Of a stretch of DNA of 64,000 nucleotides, positions 60,681 through 64,000 are shown piece by piece. The translations under genes and the position numbers were made by a program. A model generated the notes under the pieces. The model was given only the letters and a program-made list of their open reading frames with translations. It did not search any database and was not told the DNA's origin. Numbering within the stretch: position 1 is the first letter of the stretch; every line of letters starts with the position of its first letter. This stretch comes from Pseudomonadota bacterium (lineage in GTDB: Bacteria > Pseudomonadota > Gammaproteobacteria > Burkholderiales > JABEVD01): NCBI GenBank assembly GCA_021848825.1, contig JAJZTQ010000001.1, forward strand, positions 236,115-300,114. Reading direction: 5' to 3'.

Positions 60681-61609
60681 AGGAAGTTTCGATCATCATC
60701 CCGGTCTACAACGAGGAGAAAGGGCTTCATGCGCTTTTCGACAGGCTTTATCCGGCGCTGGACAAGCTCAATCGCAGCTACGAGATCATCTTCGTCAACG
60801 ATGGCAGCCGCGACCGATCGGCTGCCATGCTTGCCGAGCAGTTCAGGAAAAGAAGCGACGTCACCCGGGTCATCCTGCTGAAAGGGAATTTCGGCCAGCA
60901 CATGGCGATCATGGCGGGCTTCGAGCACGCAAACGGAAACCATGTCGTCACCCTGGATGCCGATCTGCAGAATCCTCCCGAGGAGATCGGCAAGCTCCTT
61001 GAAAAGCTGGACGAAGGATACGATTACGTGGGCTCGATCAGGAAAAACAGGCGGGACAGCCTCTGGCGGAGCATCGCGTCGAGAATGATGAATCGGCTGA
61101 GGGAACGGATCACGCGGATCAAGATGACAGACCAGGGCTGCATGCTCAGAGCCTACAGCAGAAACATCATCGACGCCATCAATTCTGCAAGGGAAATCAA
61201 CACCTTCATTCCCGCGCTCGCCTACACCTTCGCAGCCAACCCGACTGAAATAGAAGTCGAGCACGAGGAGCGCGCGGCAGGGGAATCGAAATATTCGATA
61301 TACAGCCTGATCAGACTCAATTTCGACCTGATGACAGGATTTTCTGTCGTGCCGCTGCAGGTTTTCTCTCTCTCCGGCATCCTGATCTCATTCCTGTCCA
61401 CCCTTTTCGTCGTCTATCTGGCGATCCGCCGGCTCCTCGTGGGACCTGAGGCCGAAGGCGTTTTCACCCTTTTCGGCATTGTATTCTTCTTCATCGGCAT
61501 CATCCTCTTCGGCATAGGTCTGCTCGGAGAATACATAGGCAGGATCTACCAGGAAGTCAGGCACAGGCCGAGATACCTGGTCGATGCCGTTCTGGAGAAA
61601 GGAGAATGA
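60677..61609 (+). CDS. arnC: Undecaprenyl-phosphate Ara4FN transferase
   Basis: A 310-residue GT2 glycosyltransferase transferring formylated Ara4N to undecaprenyl phosphate. VSIIIPVYNEEKGLHAL is the nucleotide-binding start and TLDADLQNPPEEI the metal-binding region. Two C-terminal helices (about 230-255 and 265-290) anchor it to the inner membrane. It overlaps arnB and the next gene by 4 bases, and E. coli arnC likewise follows arnB. Confidence 0.93.
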   Translation: MKEVSIIIPVYNEEKGLHALFDRLYPALDKLNRSYEIIFVNDGSRDRSAAMLAEQFRKRSDVTRVILLKGNFGQHMAIMAGFEHANGNHVVTLDADLQNPPEEIGKLLEKLDEGYDYVGSIRKNRRDSLWRSIASRMMNRLRERITRIKMTDQGCMLRAYSRNIIDAINSAREINTFIPALAYTFAANPTEIEVEHEERAAGESKYSIYSLIRLNFDLMTGFSVVPLQVFSLSGILISFLSTLFVVYLAIRRLLVGPEAEGVFTLFGIVFFFIGIILFGIGLLGEYIGRIYQEVRHRPRYLVDAVLEKGE

Positions 61610-62514
61610 CCCGCGCCGTTGTTTTCGCCTACCACGATGTCGGGGTCAGGTGCCTTCAGGTGCTGCTGTCGCGGCAGGTGGAAGTGGCGCTCGTCGTCAC
61701 CCACGAGGACAACCCTGAAGAATCGATCTGGTTCGAAAGCGTGGCCGAGCTCGCACGCCTTCACGACATCCCGGTGATCAAGCCTGAAAACCCGAACGCG
61801 CATGAAGTGATCGAGGCGATAGGAAAAATCAGCCCGGACTTCATCTTTTCCTTCTATTACAGATCAATGCTGAAAAAGGAAATCCTTTCCCTCGCGAAAT
61901 CAGGCGCCTACAACATGCACGGCTCGCTTCTCCCGAAATACAGGGGGCGTGTGCCAGTCAACTGGGCGATCATCCACGGCGAAACGGAGACGGGGGCCAC
62001 CCTTCACCTGATGACGGAGAAGCCCGACAATGGCGACATCATCGCCCAAACGGCCGTTCCCATTCTTCCTGACGATACCGCTCTGGAAGTCTTCAGGAAA
62101 GTGACCTGCGCCGCCGAGATCACGCTTCACGGTGTTCTCCCCGATCTGATTTCAGGCAGGGCAAAAAGGCTCAAGCAGGATCTCTCTCTCGGCGGCTATT
62201 TCAGCGGAAGGCGCCCTGAGGACGGCAGGATAAACTGGCAGGCTTCCGCCGCCAGCATCCACAATCTCGTCCGCGCCGTCTCTCCCCCCTATCCGGGCGC
62301 ATTTTGCGACATCAATGGCAAGCGGCTGAAGCTATTCAAGACCCTTGTCGAATCGAGACCAAGGCGCCATGACAAGCCCTGCCTCTATGCCGAAAACGGC
62401 AGATTCTACGCAGACTGCGGGGGCGGAGGCGTGCTGCGCCTGGTTCACTTCGAAATTGACGGGAATGAGGCCGACAGCCTTTCTCTCGCCGAATTCCCCA
62501 TATCACTGGCTTAA
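61606..62514 (+). CDS. UDP-Ara4N formyltransferase (ArnA N-terminal activity as separate protein)
   Basis: A 302-residue enzyme equal to the N-terminal domain of E. coli ArnA. The formyl-tetrahydrofolate active site is intact: Asn103 and His105 in [19 protein letters not shown] and Asp141 in KPDNGDII, one off the E. coli numbers. A C-terminal OB-like subdomain follows. It stops cleanly, and 13 bases separate it from the decarboxylase gene, so the two ArnA activities are separate polypeptides here. Confidence 0.93.
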   Translation: MTRAVVFAYHDVGVRCLQVLLSRQVEVALVVTHEDNPEESIWFESVAELARLHDIPVIKPENPNAHEVIEAIGKISPDFIFSFYYRSMLKKEILSLAKSGAYNMHGSLLPKYRGRVPVNWAIIHGETETGATLHLMTEKPDNGDIIAQTAVPILPDDTALEVFRKVTCAAEITLHGVLPDLISGRAKRLKQDLSLGGYFSGRRPEDGRINWQASAASIHNLVRAVSPPYPGAFCDINGKRLKLFKTLVESRPRRHDKPCLYAENGRFYADCGGGGVLRLVHFEIDGNEADSLSLAEFPISLA

Positions 62515-62527
62515 CTTAAGGAAGATC

Positions 62528-63574
62528 ATGAAAAAAATCCTGATTCTCGGCGTAAACGGCTTCATCGGCCATCACCTTTCCAAGCGCATCATCGAAACGA
62601 CCGACTGGGAAGTCTACGGCATGGACATGCAGACGGACCGCATTTCGGATCTGCTCGATCATCCGAGATTCCATTTCTTCGAGGGCGACATCACCATCAA
62701 CAAGGAATGGATCGAATATCATGTCAAGAAATGCGACACCGTCCTGCCGCTCGTCGCCATCGCCACGCCTGCAACCTATGTCAAGGAACCCCTTAGGGTA
62801 TTCGAACTCGATTTCGAGGCCAATCTTCCCATCGTCAGGGCCTGTGTCAAATACAAGAAAAGGGTGGTATTCCCTTCCACTTCGGAAGTCTACGGCATGT
62901 GCAGGGACAGCGAATTCGATCCTGACAACTCCGAGCTGATCCTGGGACCCATCAACAAGCCGAGATGGATCTATTCCTGCAGCAAGCAGCTCATGGACCG
63001 CGTGATCTGGGCCTATGCCATGCAGGAAGGGCTCGACGCGACCCTGTTCAGGCCCTTCAACTGGATAGGCGCAGGGCTCGACAGCATCTACACCCACAAG
63101 GAAGGCAGCTCCCGCGTCATCACCCAGTTCCTGGGACAGATCGTCAGGGGCGAGAACATCAAGCTTGTCGACGGCGGCTCCCAGAAACGCGCCTTCACCT
63201 ATATCGATGACGGAATCGATGCCCTGATGAAGATCATCGACAACAAGGACGGCGTGGCTTCAAACAAGATCTACAACATAGGCAATCCGAGCAACAACTA
63301 TTCGGTGAAGGAACTCGCGAAAATGATGCTCGACCTCGCCTACACCTATCCGGAATACGAGTCCAGCGCGAGGAAAGTCAAGGTGATAGAGACCACTTCC
63401 GACGAATACTACGGCAAAGGCTACCAGGATGTGCAGAACCGCGTGCCGAAGATAGACAATACCTGCGCCGATCTCGACTGGAAGCCCAGGGTCTCGATGC
63501 AGGATGCGCTCGTCAACATCTACGAGGCCTACAGGAGCCAAGTCGGCGAAGCGAGAAAACTCGTAGACGAATGA
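62528..63574 (+). CDS. UDP-glucuronate decarboxylase (ArnA C-terminal activity as separate protein)
   Basis: A 348-residue short-chain dehydrogenase-fold enzyme matching the C-terminal half of ArnA, which oxidises and decarboxylates UDP-glucuronate to UDP-Ara4[21 protein letters not shown] is the NAD-binding start, [24 protein letters not shown] and [11 protein letters not shown] the active-site region, and [15 protein letters not shown] the Tyr-x-x-x-Lys pair. ATG 62528 follows GGAAG. It overlaps arnD (ATGA). Confidence 0.93.
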   Translation: MKKILILGVNGFIGHHLSKRIIETTDWEVYGMDMQTDRISDLLDHPRFHFFEGDITINKEWIEYHVKKCDTVLPLVAIATPATYVKEPLRVFELDFEANLPIVRACVKYKKRVVFPSTSEVYGMCRDSEFDPDNSELILGPINKPRWIYSCSKQLMDRVIWAYAMQEGLDATLFRPFNWIGAGLDSIYTHKEGSSRVITQFLGQIVRGENIKLVDGGSQKRAFTYIDDGIDALMKIIDNKDGVASNKIYNIGNPSNNYSVKELAKMMLDLAYTYPEYESSARKVKVIETTSDEYYGKGYQDVQNRVPKIDNTCADLDWKPRVSMQDALVNIYEAYRSQVGEARKLVDE

Positions 63575-64000
63575 AACTCGCCCTGAAAATAGACGTCGAC
63601 ACCTTCCGCGGAACGAAGGAAGGCGTTCTCCCGCTTCTTTCCCTTCTCGAAAAGAACGGAGCGGAAGCCACCTTCCTCTTCAGTCTCGGCAAGGATCATA
63701 CGGGATGGGCATTGAAGCGGGCGTTCAAACCCGGATTCATGAAGAAGGTCTCGCGCACTTCCGTGCTGCAGCATTACGGTCTGAAGACCCTTCTTTACGG
63801 CACCTTGCTGCCGGGACCTGACATCGGCAAACGCTGCGCCATGCTCATGAAGGATGTCATGGATGCGGGCTTTGAAACCGGCATCCATACCCATGATCAC
63901 GTCAAATGGCAGAACAATGTCGCAGAGGCCGACGAAGAATGGACGAGCAGGGAGATGCGCGCCGCTTTCGACCGATTCGAGGAAATCTTCGGCGGACCCG
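63571..64000 (+). CDS. arnD: ArnD deformylase (partial, runs off window)
   Basis: The first 143 residues of a polysaccharide-deacetylase-like protein. [21 protein letters not shown] carries the metal-binding Asp-Val-Asp-x-x at the NodB-type motif 1 position, and [14 protein letters not shown] has the metal-binding His-x-x-x-His pattern of motif 2. ArnD removes the formyl group from undecaprenyl-phosphate-Ara4FN before the flip. The 3' end is beyond the window. Confidence 0.92.
   Translation, partial: MKLALKIDVDTFRGTKEGVLPLLSLLEKNGAEATFLFSLGKDHTGWALKRAFKPGFMKKVSRTSVLQHYGLKTLLYGTLLPGPDIGKRCAMLMKDVMDAGFETGIHTHDHVKWQNNVAEADEEWTSREMRAAFDRFEEIFGGP

Noticed and set aside
62515..62527. Frameshift splitting arnA
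   Set aside because: The first gene ends with a normal stop and the second has its own GGAAG and ATG start, so they are two genes rather than a broken fusion.

Overview
The window is a gene-dense stretch (roughly 57-58% GC by eye) of a Gram-negative chromosome, almost certainly a betaproteobacterium. The gene orders rpsB-tsf-pyrH-frr-uppS-cdsA-dxr-rseP-bamA-skp-lpxD-fabZ-lpxA-lpxB-rnhB, smc-zipA-ligA and dapC-dapD-...-dapE-prmB support this. A Nitrosomonadales/Gallionella-like relative is a guess from protein flavour only. Arginine AGG/AGA codons are frequent, many genes overlap by 4 bases (ATGA/TTGA), and several genes start with TTG. I saw no tRNA, rRNA, insertion sequence, prophage or CRISPR array, and no gene-free stretch reaches 300 bases.

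Layout. 1-4286 (+): end of a type II secretion operon (gspJ, K, L, M, N) followed by a membrane acyltransferase. 4288-8943 (-): a DUF2844 protein and a DUF3443 lipoprotein, an acyl-CoA synthetase and an RhlE-type helicase with a structured leader. 9189-11018 (+): typA, with unusual internal base composition. 11015-26633 (-): an 18-gene run going from translation (rpsB, tsf, frr), UMP kinase, undecaprenyl and phospholipid precursors (uppS, cdsA, dxr) and envelope assembly (rseP, bamA, skp) to lipid A synthesis (lpxD, fabZ, lpxA, lpxB) and rnhB, ending with a GYF-domain membrane protein and two RNA-modification enzymes.

26849-30192 (+): map and glnD, convergent with 30183-33319 (-): trmJ, cysE, iscR and a cysteine desulfurase. 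An IscR-type promoter is embedded in the end of cysE. 33429-36118 (+): suhB, then motA-motB. 36119-45469 (-): smc, zipA, ligA, galU, hpt, a methylthio-nucleoside phosphorylase and def. 45520-54226: queF (+), an EamA transporter (-), the lysine/diaminopimelate cluster dapC-dapD-pilU-yffB-dapE with prmB and uspA (+), then trxC (-).

53294-57523: a FecCD-type ABC permease and ATPase (+), an NlpC/P60 lipoprotein and selD (-), and the divergent tRNA 2-selenouridine synthase mnmH (+). 57562-64000 (+): a lipid A aminoarabinose (arn) operon, arnT, one SMR flippase subunit, arnB, arnC, arnA split into two genes, and arnD, which runs off the window. With the lpx genes the window thus holds both a lipid A assembly block and a lipid A charge-modification operon.

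Most of the window is conserved housekeeping. The most interesting observations are: the DUF3443 lipoprotein carries two DTGS/DSGS-type motifs resembling a bilobal pepsin-like aspartic protease and is encoded through a slippage-prone G tract; two terminator-like hairpins lie in the rhlE leader; typA looks mosaic in composition; a perfect palindrome holds the two convergent stop codons of glnD and a desulfurase; duplicated IscR-like half-sites overlap the cysE stop; and the arn operon has a split arnA and a single small flippase subunit.
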